A program made the translations under genes and the position numbers. Below are positions 8,510 through 17,552 of a stretch of DNA of 64,000 nt, piece by piece (positions within the stretch are counted from its first letter, which is position 1; every line of letters starts with the position of its first letter). Origin of the DNA: CAYRWR01 sp964537555 (GTDB lineage: Bacteria > Spirochaetota > Brevinematia > Brevinematales > CAYRWR01); assembly GCA_964537555.1 (NCBI GenBank), contig CAZIAD010000015.1, positions 8,473 to 72,472 of the forward strand, in the 5' to 3' direction. The notes under the pieces were generated by a model. That model ran no database searches, was not told the origin of the DNA, and saw only the letters and a list, made by a program, of their open reading frames with translations.

Positions 8510-10296
8510 TTCCCCAGACTGTGATAGATGAGATCCTGACCAGGGTCTCTATAGTAGATGTGATCGGTAATTACTTTGAAGTGACCAGGGCCGGTAAGAA
8601 TCATACCTCTCTGTGTCCCTTTCACAGTGATAAAAATCCCTCCCTGTCTATCAGTGAGGAAAAGGGATTGTACCATTGTTTTTCCTGCGGTGCATCCGGG
8701 AATACTGTAAAATTCCTTATGGAATATAAAAAAATCGAGTTCCCGGATGCCATGGATGAACTGGCCCGTATGGCTGGCATAGATCTGGACAAGTACAGAG
8801 ACAGTGAAGATTACGCCAGCACTAAAGAGAAAGAACGGCTGTACAAGATGAACCAGGATGCCATGCAGTATTACCATGATGTCCTGCTCAAAGATCCCCA
8901 GTCTCAAAAGGCCCGGGATTATATTAAGAACCGGAAGCTCAGTAAAGACAGTGTGGAAAATTTCCGTCTGGGCTACGGGGGAATGGACTGGCAGGGACTG
9001 CTGGATACCCTGAAGAAAAAAGGCTATACAGAAGCGGAGATAGAAAAAGCCTCCCTGGCGTCCAGGGGTAAACAGGGGTATTATGACCGGTTCAGGGACA
9101 GGATCATTTTTCCTATCTTTGATGTACAGTCCCGGGTAGTGGGTTTCGGGGGACGTATACTGGAAAAGGATGCCAAAGGGGCCAAGTACCTCAATAGCTC
9201 CGAGACAGCCGTGTTTCATAAGTCCCAGCTCCTGTTCGGACTGGACCGGGCTAAAGAGCTCATGACCAAAGCCCGACTGGCCCTGGTAGTAGAGGGATAT
9301 ATGGATGTCATAGCCCTCCACCAGAATGGTATAGTAAATAGTGTGGCCGCCCTGGGCACAGCATTTGGCGAGAGTCATCTCAGGCTCCTCAAGCGTTATT
9401 GTGACCGGGTGGTATTTATTTTTGACGCGGATGCAGCCGGACTGGCTGCTGCCAATAGAGCAGTCGACCTGGGTGTGAACCTGGAATTAAAGCAGGGCAT
9501 AGTGATATTGCCCCCGGGTAGTGATCCGGACGACTACAGCATGCAGCACGGGGGAGAGGCCTTCCTCAAGTATATAGAGGAAAAGTTTCTGCATCCCCTG
9601 CAGTTTAAGCTGCGGTACTTTGCACGGCAGGTGGACCCCCAGAAAGAGACAGTGGCCTTTTTAAAGCGGATCTTTCCCTGGGTGCAGAGTATGAAGAGTG
9701 CGGTGCGGAGGGAAGATGCCCTCAGGGATATTGCAGCCTTTATTGAGCGGGACCTGACAGTGGTGCAGGAGGAGTACCAGCTCCACAACAAGCCCGGCTC
9801 ATTGAGGAGAGAGGAAGTTCAGCCGGCCATTAAGACAGCGGCAGCTCCTCCTCAGAGGATGGACCCTGTAGAGCGGGAACTGATGGCACTACTGGTAGTG
9901 TTTCCCGAAAAAGCGGGTACGGTGAGTAATATAATAGATGTAAGTATGTTAAAACATAAAGAATCTCAAACTCTTTTTGAGTTTGTAGTGTCTAATACCG
10001 ATAGTAATACTCCTGAAGTATTCAACCGCATCGGGGATGAGGCACTGAAGAAGCGGGCTTCGGATCTGGCGAACCGGCCGGACCTGAATTCCTTTACCGT
10101 GATGGAAGTGGCTTACAAATTAAAAATACTGTACTTTAAGAGTGAAATGGAAAAGAACAATCGTCTTATCGCTCAACTGGAAGCCCAGAAAAAGACCCGG
10201 GAAAAGAACGATCTTCTGAAGCAGAACCAGGGGATATTACAGCTCAAGACTGAGACTGAACGACTGTTGAAAGAGATACAGGAAAAAATGATATAG
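8506..10296 (+). CDS. dnaG: DNA primase DnaG
   Basis: A 596-residue primase that makes RNA primers at the replication fork. The N-terminal CHC2 zinc site uses C37, H40, C58 and C61 (CPFH and CFSC). The catalytic core and TOPRIM fold follow, with the EGYMDV motif near residue 265 and FDADAAG near 305. The C-terminal part is long, helical and charged, suiting a helicase-binding domain. The start is a TTG with GTGGAG six nt upstream; no better start exists before the family N-terminus. rpoD follows after 19 bp, a classic dnaG-rpoD arrangement. Confidence 0.97.
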   Translation: MIPQTVIDEILTRVSIVDVIGNYFEVTRAGKNHTSLCPFHSDKNPSLSISEEKGLYHCFSCGASGNTVKFLMEYKKIEFPDAMDELARMAGIDLDKYRDSEDYASTKEKERLYKMNQDAMQYYHDVLLKDPQSQKARDYIKNRKLSKDSVENFRLGYGGMDWQGLLDTLKKKGYTEAEIEKASLASRGKQGYYDRFRDRIIFPIFDVQSRVVGFGGRILEKDAKGAKYLNSSETAVFHKSQLLFGLDRAKELMTKARLALVVEGYMDVIALHQNGIVNSVAALGTAFGESHLRLLKRYCDRVVFIFDADAAGLAAANRAVDLGVNLELKQGIVILPPGSDPDDYSMQHGGEAFLKYIEEKFLHPLQFKLRYFARQVDPQKETVAFLKRIFPWVQSMKSAVRREDALRDIAAFIERDLTVVQEEYQLHNKPGSLRREEVQPAIKTAAAPPQRMDPVERELMALLVVFPEKAGTVSNIIDVSMLKHKESQTLFEFVVSNTDSNTPEVFNRIGDEALKKRASDLANRPDLNSFTVMEVAYKLKILYFKSEMEKNNRLIAQLEAQKKTREKNDLLKQNQGILQLKTETERLLKEIQEKMI

Positions 10297-10315
10297 GTGC
10301 TGGGAGGCATTATAG

Positions 10316-12013
10316 ATGTTTGATGAATTATTGGAAAACGAGGACATCAATAAGCTGATCAAATACGGAAAAGAAAACGGTATGCTCACCTACGATGAGA
10401 TACTGGAGCGGCTCCCTGATGAGATCGCTTCTTCACCGGACGGGATCGATAATGTACTGAAATTACTGGAAGAAAATGATGTTAATATCGCTGATGCTTT
10501 CTTGGCTGAATTTGATGATCTGATGGACGAAAACTTTGAAGATATGGATGCTATCATCATCGAGAGTGAAGATGAGCAGAGCGATAACCCCCTGCGAATC
10601 TATCTTAAGAAGATCGGTAAGATTCCTCTTCTGAACCAGATGCAGGAGATCGAGATCGCCAAGAAGATCGAAGAAGGCCAGCTCAAGATCAACGGGGCTG
10701 TGTATGACTCCGGATTTCTTATCGAGGAGATCAATGAGATCGTACAGGAGATCCTCAAAGGCCGGGGTAAGCTGTATAACTTCTTTAACCTGCCTAAGAT
10801 CTACAACATCACTGTCAAGGAACGCAAAGAGCGTATGAAAGTGGTGAACCGGGTAGCGCAATACCTGGAGAGCTTTTACAGCGGTCTCAATGACATGGAT
10901 GATGAATGGAAAGAGGCTTTTAACGATGAACGCAGGCTGGAGATCCGGGAGCGTATCCGGGAGATCCGCAGGGTCTTTATCGACGCCATCAAGAGTATCG
11001 ATATCAACCAGAAGCTGGTGTCCCATGCCGCTACCAAGATAGTGCGCCTGGCTGAAGAGATAGAAAAGACCAAGCAGTACTTCAATAAGATAGAGTCTGT
11101 CAATGCCATGTCACTCACAGATATTTACAACCTTTATACAGAAAATCCTGAGAATGAAAACCTCAAGAATCTGGTAGAGTCTATCAAGAGTAAAGAAGAC
11201 AGGCTCAAACTTATCGCTGACAGCTATAAATGTACTACCGGTGAGATCATCCACTGGGCCAATGAGATCCGAGAGGGCCAGCTCATTGTGGAAGACCGGA
11301 AGAAAGACCTGGTACAGGCTAACCTCCGTCTGGTAGTGTCTATCGCCAAGCGTTATATTAACCGCGGGGTCCACCTGTTTGACCTCATACAGGAAGGAAA
11401 TATCGGCCTCATCCGGGCTGTGGAAAAGTTTGAATACCGCAAGGGATACAAATTCTCCACTTATGCTACCTGGTGGATACGGCAGGCCATCACCCGCTCC
11501 ATCTCTGAGCAGAGCCGTACCATCCGTGTACCTATCCACATGATAGAGCAGATCAACAAGGTCAAAAAAGCCGAGATGGACCTCACCCAGGACCTGGGAC
11601 GCCTGCCCTCTGTGGACGAGATATCTCTGCGCATCGGCTGGAATGTGTCCAAGGTCAAGAACATCAAGTCCGTGGCTAATGACCCCGTCTCCCTGGAGAC
11701 CCCGGTCGGACGTGATGAAGACAGCGCCCTGGGCGACTTTATCGAAGATGTCAAGGCTACCAGCCCTATCAATATCACTATGAACAATATGCTCAAGGAA
11801 AAGCTGGGCGCCATCATAGACGACCTGCCTCTGCGAGAGCAAAAGGTCCTGCGTATGCGTTTCGGACTGGAAGACGGTTATGCACACACTCTGGAAGAAG
11901 TGGGATACCTGTTCCAGGTCACCCGTGAGCGTATCCGGCAGATCGAGGCTAAGGCCCTGCGTAAGCTCAGAAATCCCAAGCGGGTCAAAGAGCTGATGGA
12001 CTTTGTGGACTAA
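10316..12013 (+). CDS. rpoD: RNA polymerase primary sigma factor RpoD
   Basis: A 565-residue sigma-70. Region 1.1-like sequence covers the first 70 residues, region 1.2 begins at DNPLRIYLKKIGKIPLL (about 92), followed by an acidic non-conserved region. Region 2 runs from about 335 (DLVQANLRLVVSIAKRYINR, then DLIQEGNIGL and the -10-reading YATWWIRQAI segment). Region 3 follows, and region 4.2 has VTRERIRQIEAKALRKLR near the C-terminus. It directs housekeeping transcription; the many TTGACA/TATAAT promoters in this window are its expected targets. GGGAGGC precedes the ATG. Confidence 0.98.
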   Translation: MFDELLENEDINKLIKYGKENGMLTYDEILERLPDEIASSPDGIDNVLKLLEENDVNIADAFLAEFDDLMDENFEDMDAIIIESEDEQSDNPLRIYLKKIGKIPLLNQMQEIEIAKKIEEGQLKINGAVYDSGFLIEEINEIVQEILKGRGKLYNFFNLPKIYNITVKERKERMKVVNRVAQYLESFYSGLNDMDDEWKEAFNDERRLEIRERIREIRRVFIDAIKSIDINQKLVSHAATKIVRLAEEIEKTKQYFNKIESVNAMSLTDIYNLYTENPENENLKNLVESIKSKEDRLKLIADSYKCTTGEIIHWANEIREGQLIVEDRKKDLVQANLRLVVSIAKRYINRGVHLFDLIQEGNIGLIRAVEKFEYRKGYKFSTYATWWIRQAITRSISEQSRTIRVPIHMIEQINKVKKAEMDLTQDLGRLPSVDEISLRIGWNVSKVKNIKSVANDPVSLETPVGRDEDSALGDFIEDVKATSPINITMNNMLKEKLGAIIDDLPLREQKVLRMRFGLEDGYAHTLEEVGYLFQVTRERIRQIEAKALRKLRNPKRVKELMDFVD

Positions 12014-12042
12014 GCACTGAAGCGGGTTAATGGATAAATTAT

Positions 12043-12075
12043 GGCCGTCTCCGATGTGGGGACGGCCTTTTTTTT
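12043..12075 (+). terminator. Rho-independent terminator after rpoD
   Basis: A 10-bp stem (GGCCGTCTCC 12043-12052 with GGGGACGGCC 12058-12067, one G-U pair), loop GATGT, then eight T. Confidence 0.9.
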
Positions 12076-12142
12076 GCATTGGGTGGCCTGATTAAGCCAG
12101 GCCGGGGCTGGAGCATACATTTGAAAATCTTTGTGCCATAGC

Positions 12143-12907
12143 TCAGGATACATCTTGTGTTATGTAATGTTTCACCTGATACTGGGGATATTGGTTTCGT
12201 TTATACTGAATGGCATGGGCGGGGCAGTTATGGATACAGCGGGTACATAACATACAGTTGGTCTTCCAGCGGATCTTTTTATCCATGACAATATTTTGGG
12301 TGGGGCAGTTTTTAACACATAAGCCGCAGCATATACATTCATCCGTCACGGAAAAACTTTTACCCATAAAACGGCTCATGATGCTCATCAGTTCAGCAAA
12401 TAGATCCAGGGACAGTACTTTTTCCTGTACACTTACTGCTTCAAATCGCAGGATCTTTTCAACATCAGCAGAAAGAGAAGCCTTGATACGGGCAAACTGG
12501 CCCCGGGCTGTATCTGCAGGAGTAGGGGCATAGTTTCCAAAGTAATAATTACGGGGCAGGGCGTAGGTGAATGCCCCGGTCAGTTGATAGCCCTTGTTGA
12601 TGAGCTTTCGTCCCAGAGAATGAATTCCGTTGGCATTTTCCAGCCCGGCTGATGTGGTAAAGACTACTGCTTTGGCAGATTGGGCCTGAGGGATATTTCT
12701 CAAAGTCCAGCGGATGAGCTTTTCAGGTACGTTCCCGGCATAAATAGGCCCCCCCAGTATGACCAGGTCGTTTTCCCGGGGCGCGGAGACAGCCTCTATA
12801 GACTGAATATTCACATCATGGCCTGACTGAGATAAGATCTGTTCCAGCTGCTCACTGAGCCATTTTGTATTTCCGGATCCGCTGAAATAATAAATTCCTA
12901 CTTTCAT
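12143..12907 (-). CDS. EFR1-type flavodoxin/ferredoxin protein
   Basis: A 254-residue fusion. Residues 1-170 form a flavodoxin fold with the FMN phosphate loop SGSGNTKWL at about 9-17. Residues 185-240 hold two 4Fe-4S motifs (CICCGLCVKNCP and CMLCTRCIHNC). This is the EFR1 (EF_0-type ferrodoxin) layout, an electron carrier of anaerobes with unknown partners. It sits one nt after the marR stop, with GGAGG inside the end of that gene, so the two are one operon controlled by the palindromic operators upstream of marR. Confidence 0.9.
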   Translation of the reverse strand: MKVGIYYFSGSGNTKWLSEQLEQILSQSGHDVNIQSIEAVSAPRENDLVILGGPIYAGNVPEKLIRWTLRNIPQAQSAKAVVFTTSAGLENANGIHSLGRKLINKGYQLTGAFTYALPRNYYFGNYAPTPADTARGQFARIKASLSADVEKILRFEAVSVQEKVLSLDLFAELMSIMSRFMGKSFSVTDECICCGLCVKNCPTQNIVMDKKIRWKTNCMLCTRCIHNCPAHAIQYKRNQYPQYQVKHYITQDVS

Positions 12908-12908
12908 T

Positions 12909-13316
12909 TTAGTCCTCCAGGTTTTTGATCATCAGTGTGATCAGAGAATGGCACTGATCCAGGGCCTCCGGGGAGATACCACGGGTCATTTTCCGGTTTA
13001 ACTCCCATAATAGAGGGGCGAGCTCTTTCAGTACCGCTTCCCCTTTGAGGCTTAACACTATCTCCCCTCCCGTACCCTGGCAGACATAGTCTTTTTCCGC
13101 CAATCGGGCTACATTTCTGCTGATGTTGCCTTTGTTAATACTGAGGGCCTGGCTTAAACCGGCCTGGTTCAGGCCTGTATTGTCCTTGGATCTCAGAGTC
13201 ATGAGTACCTGGATCTGACCTATACCTATACCCAGGTGCCGGGTCTGCATCTCCAGAGCCGCTTTCAGGGACTTGGATAAGAAGATCAGTGAATCTCCCA
13301 GTTGTAGTGTATTCAT
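12909..13316 (-). CDS. MarR family transcriptional regulator
   Basis: A 135-residue winged-helix regulator. The helix-turn-helix runs about 55-80 (AGLSQALSINKGNISRNVARL) with the wing after it, and dimerisation helices at both ends. The start at 13316 is set by AAGGAGG 5-6 nt upstream; a longer reading from 13379 would begin inside the operator and promoter. It is co-transcribed with the EFR1 gene and probably represses its own operon from the two GTTGTG palindromes. It has no Cys pair in an obvious redox-sensing place, so the signal is unknown. Confidence 0.88.
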   Translation of the reverse strand: MNTLQLGDSLIFLSKSLKAALEMQTRHLGIGIGQIQVLMTLRSKDNTGLNQAGLSQALSINKGNISRNVARLAEKDYVCQGTGGEIVLSLKGEAVLKELAPLLWELNRKMTRGISPEALDQCHSLITLMIKNLED

Positions 13317-13330
13317 AAAAACCTCCTTAA

Positions 13331-13344
13331 GTTGTGCACACAAC
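13331..13344. promoter_or_regulatory. Operator 1, palindrome GTTGTG-N2-CACAAC
   Basis: A perfect 6-bp inverted repeat with 2-bp centre, just downstream of the -10 box of the marR promoter, at about +1 to +14. Confidence 0.65.
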
Positions 13345-13347
13345 AAT

Positions 13348-13376
13348 AATATAACATATTTAGGTTGTGCTCGCAA
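13348..13376 (-). promoter_or_regulatory. Promoter of marR-EFR1 operon
   Basis: On the minus strand TTGCGA (13376-13371), 17 bp, TATATT (13353-13348). The -35 lies inside operator 2 and the transcription start abuts operator 1. Confidence 0.65.
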
Positions 13377-13377
13377 C
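13364..13377. promoter_or_regulatory. Operator 2, palindrome GTTGTG-N2-CGCAAC
   Basis: The same half-site as operator 1 with one mismatch, starting exactly 33 bp away, about three helical turns, so two dimers would bind the same DNA face. Confidence 0.6.
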
Positions 13378-13475
13378 ACTTTTTATGAATTTATTTTTAT
13401 TATCTTGCCATAAAGGTATATAATACCTAAAATGTGGATCTCGACGAAGCAAAAAATTTGATCAAGGAATATAAA

Positions 13476-14021
13476 ATGCCTGACAGCAGGACTATTTTGG
13501 AAAGGATCCAGTCCGACCAGGATCTGGCTGGAGACCTGATCTGGCCTTTTGATTTTGAGGTGATCCCCCCTGAGACATCATCGGACTGGTTCAGTATCCG
13601 GGAAGAGATTCCCACCACTATTATCGCCCAAGACGGGACGGGAGCCCGATTCTGCCTGCTGGAGCAGGGGGAAAAAGAACTGGTTCTCTATGTGGGCTCG
13701 GAAGGGGATAGCGGGGTCATGGGTGAGAGCCTGGAAGATTTTCTGGGTATCATACTGGCTTGTCCCTACTGGAGTGATGTCTGTTCTCTGGCAGGTCAGC
13801 CTCTGCCCACCGATCTGGATGAACGCATCAGGAAATGGAATGAGGAATTTGAAGAGGATTACCCGGGCCTGCAGGAAAAATCCCGGGAACTGGCACATAA
13901 ACTGTCTGTGAGGCTCAATACCAGCCCGGTGCAGAGCCTGCTAGAGAGGATCAATAAATACCGGGGCCGGATCACTGTACTGGGTGAAGATGACGAGGAG
14001 TTCGAATATTGGGGTTCATAG
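13476..14021 (+). CDS. SMI1/KNR4 (SUKH)-like protein, tentative
   Basis: A 181-residue soluble acidic protein. The middle (IPTTIIAQDGTGARFCLL, then ELVLYVGSEGDSG and SLEDFLGIILACPYW) recalls the SUKH fold, in which the strand pair and the LEDFL-type helix are typical. SUKH proteins are often toxin immunity proteins, but lone copies also occur and no toxin is adjacent. AAGGA lies 7 nt before the ATG at 13476. An in-frame GTG at 13434 would give 195 residues without a ribosome site, starting close to the predicted transcription start (TATAAT at 13419-13424). It stands 167 bp before the HEAT-like cluster in the same direction. Confidence 0.6.
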   Translation: MPDSRTILERIQSDQDLAGDLIWPFDFEVIPPETSSDWFSIREEIPTTIIAQDGTGARFCLLEQGEKELVLYVGSEGDSGVMGESLEDFLGIILACPYWSDVCSLAGQPLPTDLDERIRKWNEEFEEDYPGLQEKSRELAHKLSVRLNTSPVQSLLERINKYRGRITVLGEDDEEFEYWGS

Positions 14022-14188
14022 AGAAGCGTGGGGTCTTTCCGGCTGTTAGATGAGACTGATTGGTCGGTACTCTCGCAATGGTAAGTGTTCATATAATATC
14101 CTGATACGCCTGCATAAAATGCAGATCATGCTATAATAATAGCGTAGAGAGAATTAAGGATTTCTGCTGTGGAGGAAATGAGACTACT

Positions 14189-15463
14189 ATGGAAATAGCT
14201 GCATTACTTATTATAATTACATTCTATCTGGGAATCTTTATTGTATGGAAATTATATGGGTCTTACAAAAAAAGAGACGATATCCTCAAGGAATACACTA
14301 AAGCAGCGGCCCAGCTGGGCCTGGAATTCAAAGGAAACAGGAGGATCCGGTCCTTCTCTCTGAGCGGCACTTATGAAGGCATGGAGCTCACTACTATCTA
14401 CTCCTCTGTAAAGATGAAGCCCAGTATTACCGTCTTTGTGGATCTGTCAGATAGTGAATATGAAAGCTGGCAGATCCTGTCTGAAGGGCTGATATCCACC
14501 ATTCAGATGAATCAGGGCTTAAAAGACATAGAAATAGGAGACCCGCATTTCGATAAGCGGTTTAAGATCAAAGCGGATGAGCCGGACCTGGTCCTGGCTC
14601 AGCTAGATGTGCGTACCCGGGAATTGATGTGCAGTCTGGAATACTCTACCAGCTATTTCGAAGTCTCAGACCGCCGGATCGTGGTCAGCTTTCCTACCGA
14701 AAAATTTGGATCCATCCCGGTACAACAGACCAGGGATATGCTGGAACTGGGGAAAAGGCTCAGGATGATGCCAGATCTACAGCAGACCCTTATAGATAAT
14801 GCCCTGCACGATAAGGATAGCGATTTCAGGATACAAAACCTGGAAATCCTTCTCGATCGTTTTCCAGGGTCTGAAGATACTATAAGCACTCTCCGGAATG
14901 CTCTAAAAGATGCTAATAAAATGATCAGGGTGTATGCGGCAGGGCATCTGGGCCCGGAAGGCCAGGTATTTTTAGGGGAGCTCTTGCAGGCAGAGCTGCT
15001 GCAGACCCCTATACTGAAAGAGTTGCTGGGCTATCTTGAACAGGGAGAGAAGACTGCCTCTGCCCTGGTACTGGAGGATTTTTATAGGGAAAAAGCAACA
15101 CATTCTGAAAAGAAGCTGGTCCTGCAGACTCTGGCCAGGCTAAAACCGGAAGGATTGCAGGGATTTTTGCTGGAGCAATTGTCCCGCACTGATGATGTTG
15201 AAGAGAAGACGCATATTGTACATCAGCTGGGAATGTGCGGAAACCGGGAAGCCATAGAAGCGCTGTATCTGCTGCAAAAAAAGAGCAGTAATGCCAGGCT
15301 AGATAAACAGATCCACCATGCCATCACAGAGATCAGGCAGAGGCATGCGGCCCAGGGTGATCCCGGATGGCTCTCCCTGGCGGAAGTAGCTCCGGCTGAA
15401 GGTGGCCTCAGTATCCCGGGTGGGGATGAGGATGGCGCACTAAGTATGGCTGAGGAGGAGTAG
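14189..15463 (+). CDS. Membrane-anchored HEAT-like protein with LS-repeat tail, paralogue 1
   Basis: A 424-residue protein of unknown function. An N-terminal membrane helix (about 3-24) is followed by a basic stretch. A globular part contains the family motif GDPHFDKRFKIKADEPD (about 113-130), then alpha-helical HEAT-like repeats from about 200 (FRIQNLEILLDRFPGSED, later MIRVYAAGHLGPEG and HIVHQLGMCGNREAIEALYL). The last 40 residues form a tail GWLSL, EGGLSIPGG, GALSMAEEE. It is the first of four paralogues. The ribosome site is weak: GGAGG lies 13 nt upstream, near the usual limit. The TATAAT at 14132-14137 may belong to its promoter. Confidence 0.8.
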   Translation: MEIAALLIIITFYLGIFIVWKLYGSYKKRDDILKEYTKAAAQLGLEFKGNRRIRSFSLSGTYEGMELTTIYSSVKMKPSITVFVDLSDSEYESWQILSEGLISTIQMNQGLKDIEIGDPHFDKRFKIKADEPDLVLAQLDVRTRELMCSLEYSTSYFEVSDRRIVVSFPTEKFGSIPVQQTRDMLELGKRLRMMPDLQQTLIDNALHDKDSDFRIQNLEILLDRFPGSEDTISTLRNALKDANKMIRVYAAGHLGPEGQVFLGELLQAELLQTPILKELLGYLEQGEKTASALVLEDFYREKATHSEKKLVLQTLARLKPEGLQGFLLEQLSRTDDVEEKTHIVHQLGMCGNREAIEALYLLQKKSSNARLDKQIHHAITEIRQRHAAQGDPGWLSLAEVAPAEGGLSIPGGDEDGALSMAEEE

Positions 15464-15464
15464 C

Positions 15465-16676
15465 ATTCAATTATTACTTGCTTTAATTTTTCTGGGAATT
15501 CTGGTGGCACTAGGTATTTTTCTGGATAAAAATGACAAAGATAACATAAAGAATGATTACTATTTAAGTAATAAAGAAAGAATAGTAATGTTTATCAAGC
15601 AGGCAGCTCTAAACCTGGGACTGGATTTTATTCGGGCAAATAAATCACTGATGAGTGTCCGCTTATCCGGAAAGATCAATGACTACATCCTGAATGCCTC
15701 TGTTTTACCTGTTGATTTAAAATACAGTATAAGGATAGTTTTGAATTATCATCTGCCGGATACCTCCCCCTGGACTATCTCTGAAGAAAACATGTTCTCT
15801 GCTGTCCAGGAAGGTATAGGGATTACTGGTATTCAGACAGGAGTAAAAAACTTTGACCGTAAGTTCCGCATAAAAGGGGAGGATCCGGACAAGCTGCTTT
15901 CTTTTCTCAATCAGGATGTCAGAAAAATTCTCTTAGACCTGGTGCAGGTTCCTCATCATATAAAAATAAGCAATGACAGACTGGAGATGAATGTACCCTT
16001 AAGAGAACTGGGAAAAACTCTGGGTCTGACGCATTATATCAGGAAAATAGCCCGTATACCGGGATTACTGGGCGCTATGTACGATTTTAAGGAACGGCTT
16101 TTATATAATGTTATTCATGATGAAAGTGGTGATTTTCGCTTAAAGAACCTGTCTATATTGACTGCTCACTTTCCGGAGGATACAAAGACCATAGATACCT
16201 GCAGAAGTTTATTGAAATCAAACCACAAAGATCTGAAGATATTTGCTGCTAAAGCACTAAAGGATGAAGGCCTCGATACTTTGCTGGAGCTCATCCGCAG
16301 CAGAAAAGTCTCCGGTACCCAGATGACCGATATTATTTTATATCTTCGTAACAGGAGATATTCAGCAGCACTTCCGCTTCTCCTGAAGAATTTTCCCCGA
16401 ACAGGCCATCAGGCAGAAAAAGTTGCTATCATCCAGTACCTGGGGTCCTGTGGGATGCTGGAAAATCTCCCTGTCCTGCAGGCCTTTGAAAATGATGCCG
16501 CTCATTATTTATTAAGAAATGAGATTCAAAGATCAATAGCCCTGATAAAAGAAAGAAATAATGCTCAAGAGTATCAAGGCCGGCTGTCCCTTACCCAATC
16601 AGCTGAAAAAGAGGGTGGACTCAGTATCCCAGGTGGTGCTGAGGATGGCGGACTGAGCATGGCTGAGGAGGAATAG
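15465..16676 (+). CDS. Membrane-anchored HEAT-like protein with LS-repeat tail, paralogue 2 (probable ATT start)
   Basis: A paralogue of the preceding gene: FDRKFRIKGEDPD motif, HEAT-like repeats (FRLKNLSILTAHFPEDTK) and the same tail (GRLSL, EGGLSIPGG, GGLSMAEEE). The first ordinary start, GTG at 15504, would remove the membrane helix that the other three paralogues have. Reading upstream in frame adds IQLLLALIFLGILV, a hydrophobic helix, back to an ATT at 15465. That ATT lies 1 nt after the previous stop and 4 nt after GGAGGAG, so I place the start there (403 residues). GTG at 15504 remains possible, with GGGA six nt upstream. Ends 7 bp before the convergent membrane protein. Confidence 0.75.
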   Translation: MQLLLALIFLGILVALGIFLDKNDKDNIKNDYYLSNKERIVMFIKQAALNLGLDFIRANKSLMSVRLSGKINDYILNASVLPVDLKYSIRIVLNYHLPDTSPWTISEENMFSAVQEGIGITGIQTGVKNFDRKFRIKGEDPDKLLSFLNQDVRKILLDLVQVPHHIKISNDRLEMNVPLRELGKTLGLTHYIRKIARIPGLLGAMYDFKERLLYNVIHDESGDFRLKNLSILTAHFPEDTKTIDTCRSLLKSNHKDLKIFAAKALKDEGLDTLLELIRSRKVSGTQMTDIILYLRNRRYSAALPLLLKNFPRTGHQAEKVAIIQYLGSCGMLENLPVLQAFENDAAHYLLRNEIQRSIALIKERNNAQEYQGRLSLTQSAEKEGGLSIPGGAEDGGLSMAEEE

Positions 16677-16683
16677 GAGGGTA

Positions 16684-17370
16684 TCAGCTCGTCTTCTTTT
16701 CCTTTACACTCATAGCAATAAACAGGAATATCCCGTAGAACAGGGCGAAGTGGCACATTACAGAAGGAAGGGCGCTCTCTGTGACCTGAGGTACAAAGGC
16801 CATGACCAGAAAAGAGGGGATGAGATAGAGCAGTACACCGGTCTGGAGAAAAGCGTATCTCTTGCGGAGGAGCCGGTCATCTTCCAGGGCCATCATGCTA
16901 ATCAGGATAAAGATCACGCTGAACTGTACGATCTCATAATACAGGCCATACAGTATAAACACCGGCCTGGGATGCTGGTAGGAAGCGTAGATAAAATCAC
17001 AGACAGTGGAAGACACGAAGCGGGTATCAATCAGTATCCATACCGAAAACACCAGGGCCAGAGACAGGGATACTATAGCGTAGATATTTAAGAGAGGACT
17101 CTTCTTATTATTCAACAAGGCGAGCAGTAATACGGTCAGAGCCGGGAGCCAGGTCACATCCAGGAAAGCCAGGCGGGACAGGAAGCTCAGCTCCTCCAGG
17201 TGATGATAGCAGATCAGTACTTCCAGGAGCTGGTACCCGGCCAGGAGAAAGAACAGCAGGGCGCTGATACGATGGATATTTTTCCTGTCTTTACGGGTCA
17301 GCATCCAGATTCCGGCGAATATCTCAAAAGCGGCGGTCAGAGTGCCCAGCCAGGGATTGTAATCGGGCAT
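16684..17370 (-). CDS. Seven-helix membrane protein, unknown
   Basis: A 228-residue polytopic protein with about seven hydrophobic segments, for example 36-52, 67-88, 94-113, 138-160, 172-190 and 200-222, ending in a basic cytoplasmic KEKKTS tail. No catalytic motif is recognised. It interrupts the HEAT-like cluster on the opposite strand and faces paralogue 2 tail to tail. AGAGAGG precedes the ATG. Its topology recalls stand-alone sensor-type 7TM modules, but that is only an impression. Confidence 0.7.
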   Translation of the reverse strand: MPDYNPWLGTLTAAFEIFAGIWMLTRKDRKNIHRISALLFFLLAGYQLLEVLICYHHLEELSFLSRLAFLDVTWLPALTVLLLALLNNKKSPLLNIYAIVSLSLALVFSVWILIDTRFVSSTVCDFIYASYQHPRPVFILYGLYYEIVQFSVIFILISMMALEDDRLLRKRYAFLQTGVLLYLIPSFLVMAFVPQVTESALPSVMCHFALFYGIFLFIAMSVKEKKTS

Positions 17371-17552
17371 AGTAGTACCTCTCTCCGGTGATATTCATTC
17401 ATTTTATCTGAAAACTCCCTAATGTCAAATCATGAAATCATTCAGTGATGATTATACTAGTCACTAAAATGGAGAATTCGAGTGTATTAAGCTAGAATGT
17501 TGGGGTAGGGGTGGACTAACTGCTACCGATGAAGAATGGAAGTGAGGGGTAA

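Noticed and set aside
8410..9378. 322-codon minus frame over dnaG
   Set aside because: Antisense to conserved primase motifs; composition is that of a mirrored coding strand.
11111..12079. 322-codon minus frame over rpoD
   Set aside because: Antisense to sigma-70 regions 2-4 and runs through the rpoD terminator.
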